Source: Dysidea avara
Lineage: Eukaryota > Porifera > Demospongiae > Dictyoceratida > Dysideidae
Assembly: GCF_963678975.1 (NCBI RefSeq)
Contig: NC_089277.1
Location: 20,553,440 to 20,617,439 of the forward strand
DNA length: 64,000 nucleotides
Direction of reading: 5' to 3'
Shown here: piece after piece, positions 36,296 through 48,086 of the stretch
Layout: each line of letters starts with the position of its first letter
How positions within the stretch are numbered: the stretch's first letter is position 1
Notes under the pieces: generated by a model
Database searches by the model: none
Told to the model about the DNA's origin: nothing
The model's input: only the letters and a program-made list of their open reading frames with translations
Position numbers and translations under genes: made by a program

Positions 36296-36565
36296 AATAT
36301 AAAATAACAAAATAGATTGAATTCTGTATTCTGAATCATAAATGGCAAACTAATAGTGGGCCATTTATGATTCAATGAATACAAAATGGACAATCAAAGA
36401 TTATCCATTTTGTATTCTGAAGGGCCAATGTATATTTATAATATCCATTTGCCATTCAATGAATACAAAAATTGACACTTTGTATCAATTTTTGTATTCT
36501 GAATCCACAAATTGATAATTTAAATTAGCAATTTGTGGATTCAATGAATACAAAATGGATAATCT
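36296..36565. repeat. Chain of hairpin repeats, mitochondrial intergenic type
   Basis: A series of perfect or near-perfect stems are joined by GTATTCTGAATC / GATTCAATGAATAC linkers. Examples are TGAATCATAAATGGC with its complement (15 bp), GAATACAAAATGGA with TCCATTTTGTATTC, GAATACAAAAATTGA with TCAATTTTTGTATTC, and TGAATCCACAAATTG with its complement. Directly downstream of rnS, it matches the style of proliferating hairpin elements described in demosponge mitochondrial genomes. Confidence 0.75.
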
Positions 36566-36908
36566 TTTTAGTATACACTAAACCTGCAAAATGTGTGGTT
36601 AGTTAATTGCACCAATTCACAAATTCATAAAATTGCTAAATTTTGTATGCGCTAATGCACTTGTCAATTTCATGTCCCACCCCCATAGTAGGGGATTTGG
36701 CAACACCTCAAGGATTACTAAGCGCATATTTCATGCATGCGACTAGTAATAAACCTGCCCTGTAGCTAGTAAAATTATAGCAAGTGCAATTTTATTGTTT
36801 AGAAATGCAAATACAGAAAATCGGTCAGTGAATTGGACAACGGTCAATTGCCCCAGGGGTGGGGACAAGAAGTAATGTCAAATCCCCACCTGGGGTGTGG
36901 GGACGCTC

Positions 36909-36930
36909 GGGGGGGGGGGGGGGGGGGGGG
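36909..36930 (+). repeat. Poly-G run of 22
   Basis: 22 consecutive G between CTC and CAGCC. It can form G-quadruplexes and is prone to sequencing error. It is flanked by GTGGGGACGCTC and CCCCACCTGGGG, which may be the end of a CAGGGG-type element. Confidence 0.9.
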
Positions 36931-37264
36931 CAGCCTCCCCCATAAATCTACCCCTGGAAGGGTGCAATATAGTTTAAGTTATGTAGTTTGACATTTCACA
37001 CTATGCTTACAGCAATCAGACAATTTCAAATATTTCCAAATAAGGCTCATAGGTAGTCCAACTTCCAGCAGCTGTCACGGGTTCCCCTAGGGGAGTTGTG
37101 TTTAAATCTTTTGAGGAGGGTTAGTAGACACCTTTAAAAACACATTGGTTAAAAAAATTTCTTGGTAAGGAATTTATTCCCAGATCATATTAAAATTCCC
37201 TGACTAAAAGTACATCTCCTTATAGACCATGTGAAGCACAAGCACTGTCTAAGCAAGTACAGTA

Positions 37265-38186
37265 CAAGGAAAAATTAAGAAGTTTAAGGGATCTTCGACA
37301 AAAAAATTTATGAAACAAGGAAGAGTGCCTACAATGGCAGATATACTCTCACCGCCACAACCGCCATATGGCGGTTTCAAATATAAATGCCCATAAGACC
37401 ATATTCTAAGCGCTCTGTAACTTCAGTCGAATGTTTTAGTAGCTCCTGCGCCTATCCTGTAGTGTACACACCTTTAAGTGAACGGAAACAGGGATAACTG
37501 GTCTCTCGCACACTATCGCGTAGTTAGATGATGTAATCACCTACTTTTGGGTTGTTGATAACAAGCATTGTAGACGATTCTTCTAAGTGAGAATGGCACT
37601 ACTAATGAAGAGAAACAGTAAGGAGAGGGACTGTATAGGTTAGAGTGGTGTGCTGCTACTTTTTTACGTCTTGAGTCAGTGACCTCATGCGTATAATTAT
37701 ACGCATGCGCACTTGCTCAAATGTCTGAAAACCAGACTTAGACATAATCACTTCAACTTTCAACAGGTTAGTGATGCTTATTGTGTTACTATATACGGTA
37801 CTAGACTAATAAGTTGTAAGATTTGATGTGTGGTTTCACGTAGGCCGATTTTTGCACTTTAGAGTTATATAATGGCTTTTTGTTTGCTGTTGTGTAAACA
37901 GCAACTCGATAATCCAATTCCCTGTTCAGTAGTGAGTAATTTGATAATAGTTTTATAAAATTATCCTTGTATGCTTTGTAAGTTATAGCAGTTTAGAAGC
38001 AGTAGATTGGAGCCTCTACAAATTTGACGGTGAGGGGGTTAATCTCTACCTCATTCTATACTCACTTGACTGAATCAGGGAATGAAGGCCCATCAGTATA
38101 TCTGCAGTTGTAGGTGACCTTCTTTGTTTCACTATTCTTTTGTCGATGATCCCTAATCAAACTTAAAAATCCCTAATATTTCCTTG
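37265..38186. mobile_element. 922-bp segment with inverted repeats, head of R1 copy 2
   Basis: 37265-37345 and 38097-38186 are imperfect inverted repeats (CAAGGAAAAATTAAGAAG, AAGGGATCTTCGACAAAA, CAATGGCAGATATA). They match the short inverted pair in R1 copy 1 (1641-1862). The interior has a 22-bp perfect palindrome at 37686-37707 (CATGCGTATAA / TTATACGCATG) and CCGCCATATGGCGG at 37362-37375. No ORF was found. Confidence 0.6.
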
Positions 38187-38189
38187 TGT

Positions 38190-38880
38190 TTGTTTGTTTA
38201 CTTTTTGTAACATTGTTATGACTGATGAACCTGTGTAACCACATCTAAAGAAAGAATGGCACTGGACTTATCTGAACACACATACCAAAATTGATTATTG
38301 GCTGAAAAGTTACATGGCCTGTGTAATTCATTTCCAACTACTGTATTTTTTTTTATTGCACAATGTTACAAATGAAGAACAGTTAATCCTCTGCAATTGG
38401 TCTAGGAACTATGGAAAGAGCAAGTAGGGAAGCCATTATGTGCTGACACAAATTGACACTTTGGTGAGCTCTCAGTGAAGAGAAATGGGACAAAAAGGAG
38501 GTCCATGATGCTTGCACTGTATGTACAGTGGAACCTCAGTTATCCGGACCCCACTTATCTGGATTGTCAGTTAGCCGAGCTACAGAAGTGACTGCTCTAT
38601 TAGAGTAGTGACTGTTCTATTAGGGTAGTTGATAATACTGAAATTTTCAAAAATGTTTTTTATACTATTTTTAAGGTTATTTATACACTGTTTCAGAGAT
38701 ACAGATTTTTCAGACTTGTGGACCATTCCTGGTCCCAAGGGGTTCAGATAACTGAGGTTCCACTGAACTGAGTTATGCCAAAAGGCACCTGTAGGGTTGA
38801 AGCAACATATTTAATAGTGAAAAATCAAGCCCATAACCCTAGCAATTATTTTGTCTGAAGACATTAGTAAGTTAGTCAGT
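38190..38880 (+). repeat. R1 repeat, copy 2 body, interrupted by a pogo-like MITE
   Basis: Aligns with 1865-2400: TGTTTGTTTACTTTTTG, TACAAATGAAGAACAGT, CTCTGCAATTG, TATGCCAAAAGGCACCTGTA and AAGCCCATAACCCTAGC. The element at 38526-38765 splits the sequence between GTATGTA and the following GAGTTATGCC. Confidence 0.65.
38526..38765. mobile_element. pogo/Tigger-like MITE, 240 bp
   Basis: The TIR is CAGTGGAACCTCAGTTATC / GATAACTGAGGTTCCACTG. CAGTGGAACCTC is the classic start of pogo/Tigger-type (Tc1-mariner superfamily) elements. The left flank is TA; the right flank is AA, so the TSD is decayed by one base. Two copies of the CTCTATTAGAG motif (38588-38630) lie inside. Confidence 0.8.
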
Positions 38881-39810
38881 AAGTAGAAAATTCCACTACT
38901 GTAAACTACTGTAAATGAAAAAAATAATTTATTTTGGATCTGAAGGCTCTTTTGAGCTTGTAACTAATACTACCAAAGTGCATCACGAGGTCCGCCTATT
39001 TCTGGTCAGTATTTTTTGTAAGAATGTAAACCTCTAATATACAGTACTACGTGTGGAACACCATGAACCCCATGGTTGCTAAGTGTTATCATAGATAATA
39101 TGTGCAATAATGGATGGGAAATGCCCATTATCTATCTAGTTAATTTTTGTGGCATCTGCAAATTTATTGAAATGTACTGACTGGTGGTTTGGCTTTCTCT
39201 TGCTTGTTTGAATGCCAGTTTGAAGGCATGGACATTTTTTCACATTGTTTATTATGTTGCATTGTGTACTGGACAAGGACACAGTGTGTCTGTGGATATT
39301 GAGAGAAATGTTGCCTGTGACAGGTAACAATGGCAGGTACGCATCAACTATAATTTCAGCAGCAATACTATTAGTAAGCAGTCCAGCCCGATTTTTATAT
39401 TTTGGAAAAAAAAAGTTTTTTTTTTAATATGATCAATAGATAGAGTTTTGATTGTCGATCTCAGAAATAATGGAATTAGCTACTTTGACATGCACAGTGC
39501 TTAAAAAACTGAAAAAGTACATGTTTTCTCCAGGGCTCCCGTACATTTTAAAGGTAAAAATGGCACAATTGAATCAGGAAGCCATCTAGCAATCTGGACT
39601 GTCTTGAAACTACAGTTGTTTCTAGCTGCACGTTTGTACATGTAATGAGAGTAACTTCAGATCTTATCGGATCCAGAGATCTTTGTATGCTTTGTAGTGA
39701 GCAAATATGTTTCAGCTACTGCACACTTCTCAATACAATGGAGTATACCCGTAGGCAAGCGGCTATCTCAAGAAAATAAAAACATCAAGTTAACAACTTA
39801 TACTAGTCTA
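38881..39810. other. Gene-free stretch
   Basis: The open frames at 39136-39427 lack any recognisable family or splice pattern. Confidence 0.35.
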
Positions 39811-39957
39811 GTTAAAGCACCACCGCGAGTGCAATATGGAAAATTAGAATGATGGCGCAATTGAGGGACTAATATTTTGTCTCGGGTTGTAATAGGCTCG
39901 AGACCACGCCCTAGTGCTATTTTTGTCATAGTGCACGAGTGAATGTGGTGCTTTAAC
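39811..39957. repeat. Short MITE with GTTAAAGCACCAC ends
   Basis: GTTAAAGCACCACCGCGAGT on the left and GAGTGAATGTGGTGCTTTAAC on the right are inverted. The element is 147 bp. No clear TSD was found. Confidence 0.55.
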
Positions 39958-40179
39958 TGGTTCATTGTACTGGGTAAACTGGTTGGACCGGTGTAACTAT
40001 TCACTTGTTTACGGCGTGAACGAAAGGAAATGGCAAGAAGTTGTAGTGATCTGTCTGTTGTTAGCCCTTCACTTTTCAAACGGAAACCCGGTGTTTATTG
40101 AACGGTTTGATCTAGGAATTAGCGAAGAGTGGCTGCAACATTTGGGGTCACTAAAAGGGGGGAACTAGTAACAAACTGG

Positions 40180-40605
40180 GTGATATGACTAGTGATGTGA
40201 CGGAGTGATTATCAAGTTTACCAGACATGCAATCTGAGTATGGTAACACTTCTCAGGCTATGTTGAGCGGTGAGTGCAATGCTGAGCATAGTTCAGTAAC
40301 CAAGAAAGTGCAGTTATTGCTTTGAACAAAGAGGAAGCAAGAGAGGAAGGCAACTGAGAAGAAAACAGCTACAGCACCTATGAAAGATTGTACTAATAGT
40401 GTTAATTGTAGTTGTTTCATTGCTCCAGTGAGTTCTCCTAATGTGAAAAGGCTACCAAAGGAGTAATTCCTACTAATACTCGGGAAAATTCTAATTTGGC
40501 TATTAAAATTTTTAAGGAATGGGCATCATCCATCAGTGAATATACCTGATGATCCTGTACCAGCTGAGATACTAGAAAGTCAAGATCCTGAGCTACTGTG
40601 AAAGT
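40180..40605 (+). pseudogene. Fragment resembling the start of a tyrosine-recombinase-like (DUF3504/Crypton-type) domain protein
   Basis: Decayed coding sequence: MQSEYGNTSQAM, KKTATAPMKDC and VKRLPKE, then in another frame VIPTNTRENSNLAIKIFKEW and DDPVPAEILESQDPELL. The pattern VIPxNTRxNxxxAxxxFxEW is how I remember the N-terminal core-binding part of sponge and cnidarian DUF3504/KIAA1958-like proteins from Crypton transposons. At least two stops and one frameshift are present, and no catalytic region follows. Tentative. Confidence 0.4.
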
Positions 40606-41662
40606 GATTATGCTGATATTTGATGGAGATGGACTGATGGATCACAATATTCTCTTGCAACTTTGAGGTCATTGTTGAGCTCATTCCAGCTCTACTCAGT
40701 CTAGGAGTGGTACTACTCAGCCAAACCTCTCTCGGAACATTTAGCAACTGTACTATCAATCTTTGTTTTAAATAGACAGCTAGTGATTGTACCTTCATGA
40801 TTTTTACAGGTTTTGTACTATATACCCTGTTGTTGACTTAGGAAGGAAAGGGTAGTTTTGTAGCTCCATATTGTCTTTTTGTACTCTTGGTTTAGAAAAA
40901 GGAATGGTATCGTAGCTTACTACATATTGTGGGTACATTGTTTACTGTTTGGGACTGTGATGTAGACTGTGCTGTATTAGATCAAAGGGAAAATACAGCA
41001 CTCTTGGACAAATACAGCACTGTTAGAAATACAGCACAGCTGTGGCCTTTGAAAGGTGTACAATATGTAAATAAAAGCATAGTTTTCACTTTCATCTTTT
41101 CACTCAAAGTGCAATAAATAAAGGTAAACAACTACATAGGAGGTGCCACAATGATACAACAATACCTAAGGTGGAGTTGTGGTTTCAACTACAGCATTGT
41201 TATACTGACTTTGAGGTGGTTTATACTTTTACAGCCATCAGAAAATTGCTCTGGAGTTGAAAATCACTAACTCAAGTGAAATAACTATACACTTTAAAGT
41301 AAGCACCAGTGCTTACCTTCCACCTGACAGTACATTTGTAAAAGTTTTTAAAGTATTCTACATACATTATGAGACTTGAAAAGATCATAAAACAATGCAA
41401 AACTTACTTATATGTAATGCACACAATAAAACTAAGATTTCCATGATGATCAATGTGTGGACAAACCCCATTGTGATTTTCATCCTCATTGGAATTCGGA
41501 TAATGGAGCAATCCCAAGTTAAACTTGAGTAGTTATTTTGTACCTGAATAATTTGTTAATTAAAAAATCTTGGATACTGGAATGCCTACTATTAGCCAAC
41601 TTCTTGTTACTTCATTTACACAACCAAGCAATGTGTGATACATTGAAATATATTTTATGCCA
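40606..41662. other. Gene-free stretch with an AATACAGCAC cluster
   Basis: 40965-41035 has AATACAGCACTCTTGGA, AATACAGCACTGTTAGA and AATACAGCACAGC in a row, a short tandem array. No exon was recognised. Confidence 0.4.
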
Positions 41663-41668
41663 CAGTAC

Positions 41669-42086
41669 CAGAGCTTATGATAACGTCCGGACACCGGACA
41701 AAATCCGGTCAAATTGCATAGATGTCTGACCATAATGCAATTTGTCCGGACACAGTGTCCCATCAAAGCATAAAGAAGGAGCCTAAGGGCTGAGCTGGCA
41801 TGCTATCAACAATAACATTCATTTGGTTGCCAGGAGATAGTATACATTCTTCCAACCCAAGGGAGTGACCATAAATGTACCATTGCCAACCCACTGGTGT
41901 ACTTCAACCACATAACAGCTGCAGTAAGGCATGTGATGTCTTACCACTATAATGTTTATTTGCTATGCTACAGTAGACATGTTGGGCATTCATCTCATGT
42001 CCAGTCAATTTTGGCAATTGTCCGGCCGATTTTGGTTTGTCAGGACATTGTGGCAGGACAACAGAGAATTCTTATCATAAGCTCTG
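41669..42086. mobile_element. 418-bp TIR element with 6-bp TSD CAGTAC
   Basis: The ends are CAGAGCTTATGATAA and TTATCATAAGCTCTG, a perfect 15-bp TIR. CAGTAC lies at 41663-41668 and 42087-42092. Subterminal GTCCGGACA words occur on both sides (41684-41760, 41995-42055). The same architecture is seen at 53295-53796. Confidence 0.82.
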
Positions 42087-42092
42087 CAGTAC

Positions 42093-44938
42093 TGCTCAAC
42101 TTGAGCTAAATAATTGCTCAAAGTAGTGCCTGTTTTCTGACGTTTTATCAAAACAGTGGAAACGCAACAAAGCAGTGAATATTTAGCTAGCCTATTACAC
42201 TCTACCTGCTACAAGTGGTGTAAACAGCAGCAAAGAAACAACACTGAATTTTCTGTTTCTTCAGGAATTTTGCATAATCATTTTGAAACACCATATTTCA
42301 CCTTTATCTTATGCTGTTATTTACTACTCGCCAGTGTCCCTACCCAGTCAAGCCTCCAGTTAGTGTAGGTGGTAACTAACCAGCTGTAAACAACAAACAC
42401 TAATTGGTAGGTTCAAGAATAGTGAAATATTCCACCTGTAGAGGCCATAATTTTTTTCCGCACCAAAACAAGGATGGCCCATGACGTCACTATGTAAACA
42501 ATATGAGTGTTTCCAATCATGTTGTATATTATCTATGGTAATATTGAGACTAATGTGAATACCAAATGATGTTTAGTGCATATGTCCTACCTCCTCTGAT
42601 TTTATGTAAATTTTGTAAGTGACCTTTACTACATATCCTGTAGTAGGGAAGTTTGATAGTTGTTTTACCAAACTGAAATCTTCTAACATCTTCCATCAGT
42701 GTAAATCTGTTAGGTAGTGATGAGTTTGCTATTTTGTTTTGGCATGATGTGTTTTGCAGACTGGACTTATGAACTGAGCTGGTAACAGTGTTAATAATCC
42801 AGGTATTATCTAGCTCCTGTAATCCTGAAGACACCATTATCAAGCTACAACTGCTGGTACTGCTATTCCTTAGGGTTACTATGTAGTTTTGTAATTGGCA
42901 CCTATGTAGTTTTCAATGAAACACTATAATGTTGCTTTTCAGTTGCTCTGTACAGATTTTGTGTGTGAGCTCATGTGAGTGTGTCGTACCTCCTCTGATT
43001 TGCAGGTGTACAATCATATTACAATAATTAAAACTATAGGAATAGCGAGTACTGACACATTTTGTATGTGTTCTAATTAATTAGTGCATGCATGACCTTT
43101 GTTACTTATAAGGAAGAGCAGTACCAGTAGTTGTAACTGGGTAATGGTGTCTTCAGCATTACAAGAGTTAGATAATGTCTAGAATATTGTTTAAGAGACT
43201 GTTTCTAGCTAATTCCATGAGACCAGTACACACAATGAATTATGCCAAATATTTTAAACCAGATGTTCTCCCATAGCTGCATGGTTGTAGGCATTTATTC
43301 TGTGTAACCACATGTGTGTGCCTATCTGTACCTACCTACCTACCTACCCACCTTGTCAAAGCCCCTCTCTCATATGAGCAAACCATTCAATGGTAAAAGT
43401 GGTCAGCACATGAGAAAGAAAACTTTCATGCAGCAAGCTTTGCTTTGAAGTGGCTGGGTTTTTTGCTGTTTTGAAATTACAGGTACATGTAGCAGCTCTC
43501 AACGGACTTTGTGAACATCTTTCCCCCGTAGCCACATAGCAGTACTTGTAGGCTACCAGCAATAGTATATCACTAACAAATAGATGAATAAATAAATAAA
43601 TAAAAATAAACTTTGAGTTGAAAGGGCATGTACTCTTTGTATGTAGTGTAAGCAATCGATTATCAACACCCTTATTACCATGGAATGTACCATCCACTGC
43701 AAACATTCCTCAGACACAAATTTCAGCAGAGGTATTCCCCTAGATATAATTGTGCTGAGCCCTAAGTTTGATGTCAGTAGCTGCCTTCCCTGACCAGTAA
43801 TAGATAAAAAGGTGCGGAGTCGAAATAACCAGTTACCGGAACCATAACTCGCTTACCAGAGCTCACACGTGCTTGCATGTTTCAAATACAGAACAGTATC
43901 TAACCACCAATGAAGTGGTTACAGTAATAAATAGCGGAACAACAAGCTCCCAACTAATTCTAGATCCTTTGCTTTGCACTGTTCGTTTCAGATGTTTTGT
44001 AGGGATAGTGTGGCGGCATACTACACTTCCAGTGATGAAATTGAGTACCCACGTTTGTTAACAGTTGGTGTGATTGTAGTACACTATTCTGGACTGTATT
44101 CTCACCAATCTCTGTCTTCACCACAGCCGCTATGTCCTCTTTGAGCATGCCAGTTCAACTCCCATGTTCAGTAGTAGCCATATACAATGTTTATTCGTGG
44201 AAGTTTCATCGAATTCTGGCCTTGACCATGGCTTGCCTTGTTTCTTTTAATGTTTGGTGACTAACATCAAATCAGAAATCAATAGTACTCTCTCAAAGTG
44301 ATGGAGAACAAATGGGTGCAGGGTAAACTTGCATTCAAACACAGTATAGTACAAAAGTCAAACAAACTGTAAACCTTTGTCCATTCCTTTATCAGTAGAA
44401 TTATAACCTCAACAATCATAAAACAGTCTTTGTCAACCATTCCACTTCTTTGTACCGTGGAATTCCACCGTTTTTATTAGTAAATGCCCATCTGATAGTT
44501 GAATTTCCGGTAATTGAGTCAATCTGATAAATGATTGCTTATGCTATATGAAAATAATGAGCAGTCTTGATTGAGACTTCTCTAGATCATCTGTGTGTGA
44601 AAACATGATATACAAAACATGATATATATTACAAATAGTGGTTTGTCTGAGCTACTTTCCTAAGCAGTACATGGCAATGTATACATATAATGAGTCACAA
44701 AATATTTTGTGAATTACAAAATAATTATTATTAATGTATCATTACAAAACAATAACTAATAATCAGGTTGTGGATTATTTGTATAGTTATTAATTCCTTA
44801 TCATCTATCGAGGTAGTCATCCACTTGTTATAGGGATAAAAATTACACCTCTAACTCACCCCACCATGTTGTGTATTGTGTCCAGTAGTGTAGCTGTATA
44901 GTACATGACATGTTATTTGTTCCATATGTACACTATAG
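42093..44938. other. Long gene-free stretch
   Basis: CCTACCTCCTCTGATTT-type words occur in the same orientation at about 42585 and 42990 and match the end of the element at 47835-48086. Microsatellites lie at 43329-43350 (CCTA)n and 43583-43605 (AAAT)n. No coding exon was recognised; the open frame 43356-43706 looks random. Confidence 0.4.
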
Positions 44939-45037
44939 TATACCATTGAGGGATTAATAGATGCTGCTTACTATGGCAGACTTCGTGAAGTACAGCAGCA
45001 CCTGCAGTATGGAGTAGATATCAATGGGAAGGATTGG
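44939..45037 (+). CDS. Single ankyrin-repeat exon (isolated or partial gene)
   Basis: The exon runs from AG at 44937-44938 to GT at 45038-45039, 33 codons, phase 0 at both ends. It reads IEGLIDAAYYGRLREVQQHL and YGVDINGKDW. This is one ankyrin repeat: the helix-turn-helix AAxxGxLxxVxxxL, then GxDxN. Ankyrin repeats are protein-binding scaffolds, often in many-exon genes in sponges. I found no neighbouring repeat exon within several hundred bases on either side, so it is either one exon of a gene with long introns or a fragment. Confidence 0.6.
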
Positions 45038-45039
45038 GT

Positions 45040-45985
45040 GGGTGATACAATGTGTAGTGTGTTACTATACGTGTTACCTTATATGGTATGTAGTATCATG
45101 TTTACACAATTAATGTTTGTATTGTGTGTAGTAATATATTTCACACATTTAACTGTTCCATATAGTTTGGTTGTTATGTACATGCTTGTACAATGGATCA
45201 TTTGTTAGGTGCATGTGCTTAATATAGAAATGTCCCTGAGCATATTATGGATTCACTTCTCTAGGGATGGTGTGATCCATGGTGAACACATTTGTAGTGG
45301 GTGAATATAACAGAAGGTAGTGAAATTTGGTATACAGTAGTACTAGAGTAGTGAAATTTGTATCATACAAAGCTTCTAGCATTTCTTTAATATTAGCTAC
45401 ACCTCATGTTGGATCTTCATATTTGGACATGGTTAACAAAGTGAAAGAAATTACAAGTGTAATGAAAATTGAGTAAATTTTACAAACTTATATCAAACAG
45501 TATGATAGTACTATTTAGTAAGGTACCCCTGAAGTGACGGGCATTACTAAAATTCCACTTCTAAAAACCATCATAGGAATATCACATACAATGAAAATCA
45601 CCTTTACAGAATAGTCTTACTCCATTCAACATTGAATACATGTTAAAACAAGTACAAGTACTGTGCATAGTTAGATATTGAATCTGAAAACAATCATTAA
45701 AAATTGAGTATTGGTCTTCTAGGCTGTCAGTCTTCATGCCTGCCTAACAGTTGTAAGGCTAGAGACCAAACAAAGCAGTGCACAATCAACATTTTATTTT
45801 GTGGTTCTCATGAATGTCTGCCTTCGGTGCTTTGCCATTCCTTTTATCTTCAATTAAATGGTAACCTTCATGCCAGGAAACCATACCAAGGAGTTAATTT
45901 TCCATATTGACACTTTTAGTGTATTTATATTAGTTGCCTCAAAACTATTTGTTAGAGTTAAAACACTGCCGCGCGTATGTACGGA
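45040..45985. other. Gene-free stretch
   Basis: No second ankyrin exon, repeat boundary or RNA gene was recognised. The open frame 45704-45910 has no family. Confidence 0.35.
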
Positions 45986-46081
45986 AAGTACAGTACGAGG
46001 GTGTGTGTCGAGAGGCTAATACAGCACGAGGCGAAGCCAAGTGCTGTATTTGCCTCGAGACACCCCCCGAGTACTGTATTT
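45986..46081. repeat. Foldback structure with a GAGGCGAAGCC apex
   Basis: Nested arms AGTACAGTACGAGGG...TGTCGAGAGGC...AATACAGCAC face AGTGCTGTATTTGCCTCGAG and CACCCCCCGAGTACTGTATT. The apex contains GGCGAAGCC, a GCGAAGC-type minihairpin. The similar AGCGAAGCG apex lies at about 55165. Confidence 0.7.
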
Positions 46082-46194
46082 TTGGTACACACAAGCAAGC
46101 TGGTACTTTAAGTGTTATATTGTACTTCCTGGTCGCGTCTGGCTCGGAGCAATTTTCTCTAGTACTCAAACCACTGCGATTTTTGGTGATAAGG

Positions 46195-46425
46195 ATATCA
46201 GTAAGTGTTCATATATTCTATTTCTAGTCGTAGAATGAACTAATAGGATTAGTTTGGCTAGTTTTAGCGATTTACAATGTCACGCATGTGATCAATCGTG
46301 CTGTCTTAGTGGAATCGTGTTTAAAAGCTTTGTGATCAGACGATCATTAAGTGTTTATACAATCTATTCCTAGCCGTAGAATGAATTTGTAGGATTAGTT
46401 TGGCTGGTTTTAGTGATTTCCAGTG
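46195..46425. repeat. Two direct copies (period about 148 bp)
   Basis: TAAGTGTTCATATATTCTAT and TAAGTGTTTATACAATCTAT each continue with CGTAGAATGAA and GGATTAGTTTGGCT. A similarity of about 80 bp is repeated once. Confidence 0.7.
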
Positions 46426-46506
46426 TGTTGTTTACGTAACATTCCTTAAATAAATTCTCCGCATAACTGTACTGTATTTGCCCAAGTGTGCTATATTTGC
46501 CCAATT

Positions 46507-46553
46507 AGCTGCATAACTGTACTGTATGACTCATACAGTACAGTTATGCAGCT
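46507..46553. repeat. Near-perfect 47-bp palindrome
   Basis: 22-bp arms (AGCTGCATAACTGTACTG... and complement) around a 3-nt loop ACT. A direct half-copy GCATAACTGTACTGTATTTG lies just upstream at 46461-46480. Confidence 0.9.
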
Positions 46554-46869
46554 GATTAGTACTGCATGGACAATATTTTACGTGGCATCACTTTGATCCT
46601 CCCACGCAAAGTACAATATGAGGCATTTAAAGGATTGTAGTATCCCTAGTACCAGTTTGACAAAGGCTTATGCTGCATACAGTTTGACAAAGGCTACTGA
46701 ATAAAAAATGGCTGCAGTGGTGTCATTAAAGTTGTAATGTTATTGTTACAGTTTTTTTACATTTACATCACTTTGGGTAACATACAGTACTGCTCAAATG
46801 CAACTAGTGCTGTACACCTACAAACTTTTTGTCACTGTTAATTGCCTACCAATAATTGGCAATAACTGG

Positions 46870-47667
46870 CAGGGGCGTAGCTAGCCTTCAGGGTTGCCCA
46901 GGCACTAGGTACAGCAGTCCCCATGCAAGCTACTTAGTAAAAACACGAGCCCATCTCTGTGGACTCTTTATTACACATTTGCTTTTGAAAAATTGTTTAA
47001 AAGTGCGTACGTGTACCTAGCTTGCTACCACACTGCTGTTCATGCAGCTAAGCTATTAATATTACTGCATGAATATTATAGAAGCAACTGACTTAAATTA
47101 ATTAATGCTCCAGCCCCAGTAGCAATTTCTTTTTCACTCTTTTGTACTTGTATACAACTTTTCTTTAGGCGTACTTCATATATCCAAGCGCTTTGTATAT
47201 CTAACACTAATATTTTAGTCAAGATTTTAGTCTTGCTTCCGGAATCCTTGACGATGACATGACCACAGCTCTTCCCACCATGACCTGGAAGATGATGGTA
47301 GCCACAACTTTTGTCAGTTTTTCATCGGTCTACCATTATTTCGACTAAGAAATTTCACCAAAATCGCGTGTGCTCAATCTGCGACCGCTCAGATTTCAAG
47401 ATGTAATCAGGTGATGCTGTGCATTATATAGAACTTTACTTAATTGACAAAGGAATCTTCAAAATAGGCGATCTTTGATGATATGTAACAACTGCTCAAA
47501 AAGTGTCACAGATGTGCAAAGAAAAAAGAGAACAAGTATGTATTTTAGTTCGTTTCAGTAGGGGCGTGCCAGGGCAGGCGCTGTAATTTGTTATGCTCGC
47601 AGCCTGGGTACCAGCAGTGATTACCTAGGCCTTTGCCCAGGCAGGCCCGGGTGTATCTACGCCCCTG
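46870..47667. mobile_element. hAT-like element, 798 bp, TSD ATAACTGG
   Basis: The exact 8-bp TSD ATAACTGG lies at 46862-46869 and 47668-47675. The ends are CAGGGGCGTAGCTAGCC and GTATCTACGCCCCTG; TTGCCCAGGCACTAGG and CTTTGCCCAGGCAG extend the inverted similarity. CACACTGCTGTTCATGCAGC matches 28610-28630 in the composite hAT-like region. No transposase was recognised. Confidence 0.88.
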
Positions 47668-47834
47668 ATAACTGGTTAATTGGTTTGTGTATATTGGCAG
47701 ACATAATACAGTATGTACTCAACAAGCCTGCTGGTACCAAAGTGACCATCAACATCCTGTCTTACAATAACAGTAATTACAGTCACATATCTATACACAT
47801 GCTTTGAGGTTATGTTATGATGTTAATGTAACTC

Positions 47835-48086
47835 CAGAGGAGGTTGGTCATGCCTCATCATTCATCTCGTGATCTCAAAGAAAGGGTTGAACTAATTCAA
47901 CCTTCACACCTCTTAATATTCTAAAAGACAGATTTTATATCCATACCAGAGTGTCCCAGCACCCTTACAAACCTTCTCAATACAATGTGCTGCTTTCATA
48001 GCTGCTAAACAAGTCTTAACACCTAGAACAATGCTTGGTTGTGTAATGTTACATCATAGGCTGATGAGCTTGACCAACCTCCTCTG
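47835..48086. mobile_element. 252-bp TIR element, 9-bp TSD with one mismatch
   Basis: CAGAGGAGGTTGGTCATGCC faces GCTTGACCAACCTCCTCTG. The flanks are ATGTAACTC (47826-47834) and ATGTAGCTC (48087-48095). The superfamily is uncertain; a Mutator- or hAT-like TSD length is possible. Confidence 0.7.

Noticed and set aside
43356..43706. 116-codon minus-strand frame
   Set aside because: It crosses an (AAAT)n tract and has no recognisable motif.
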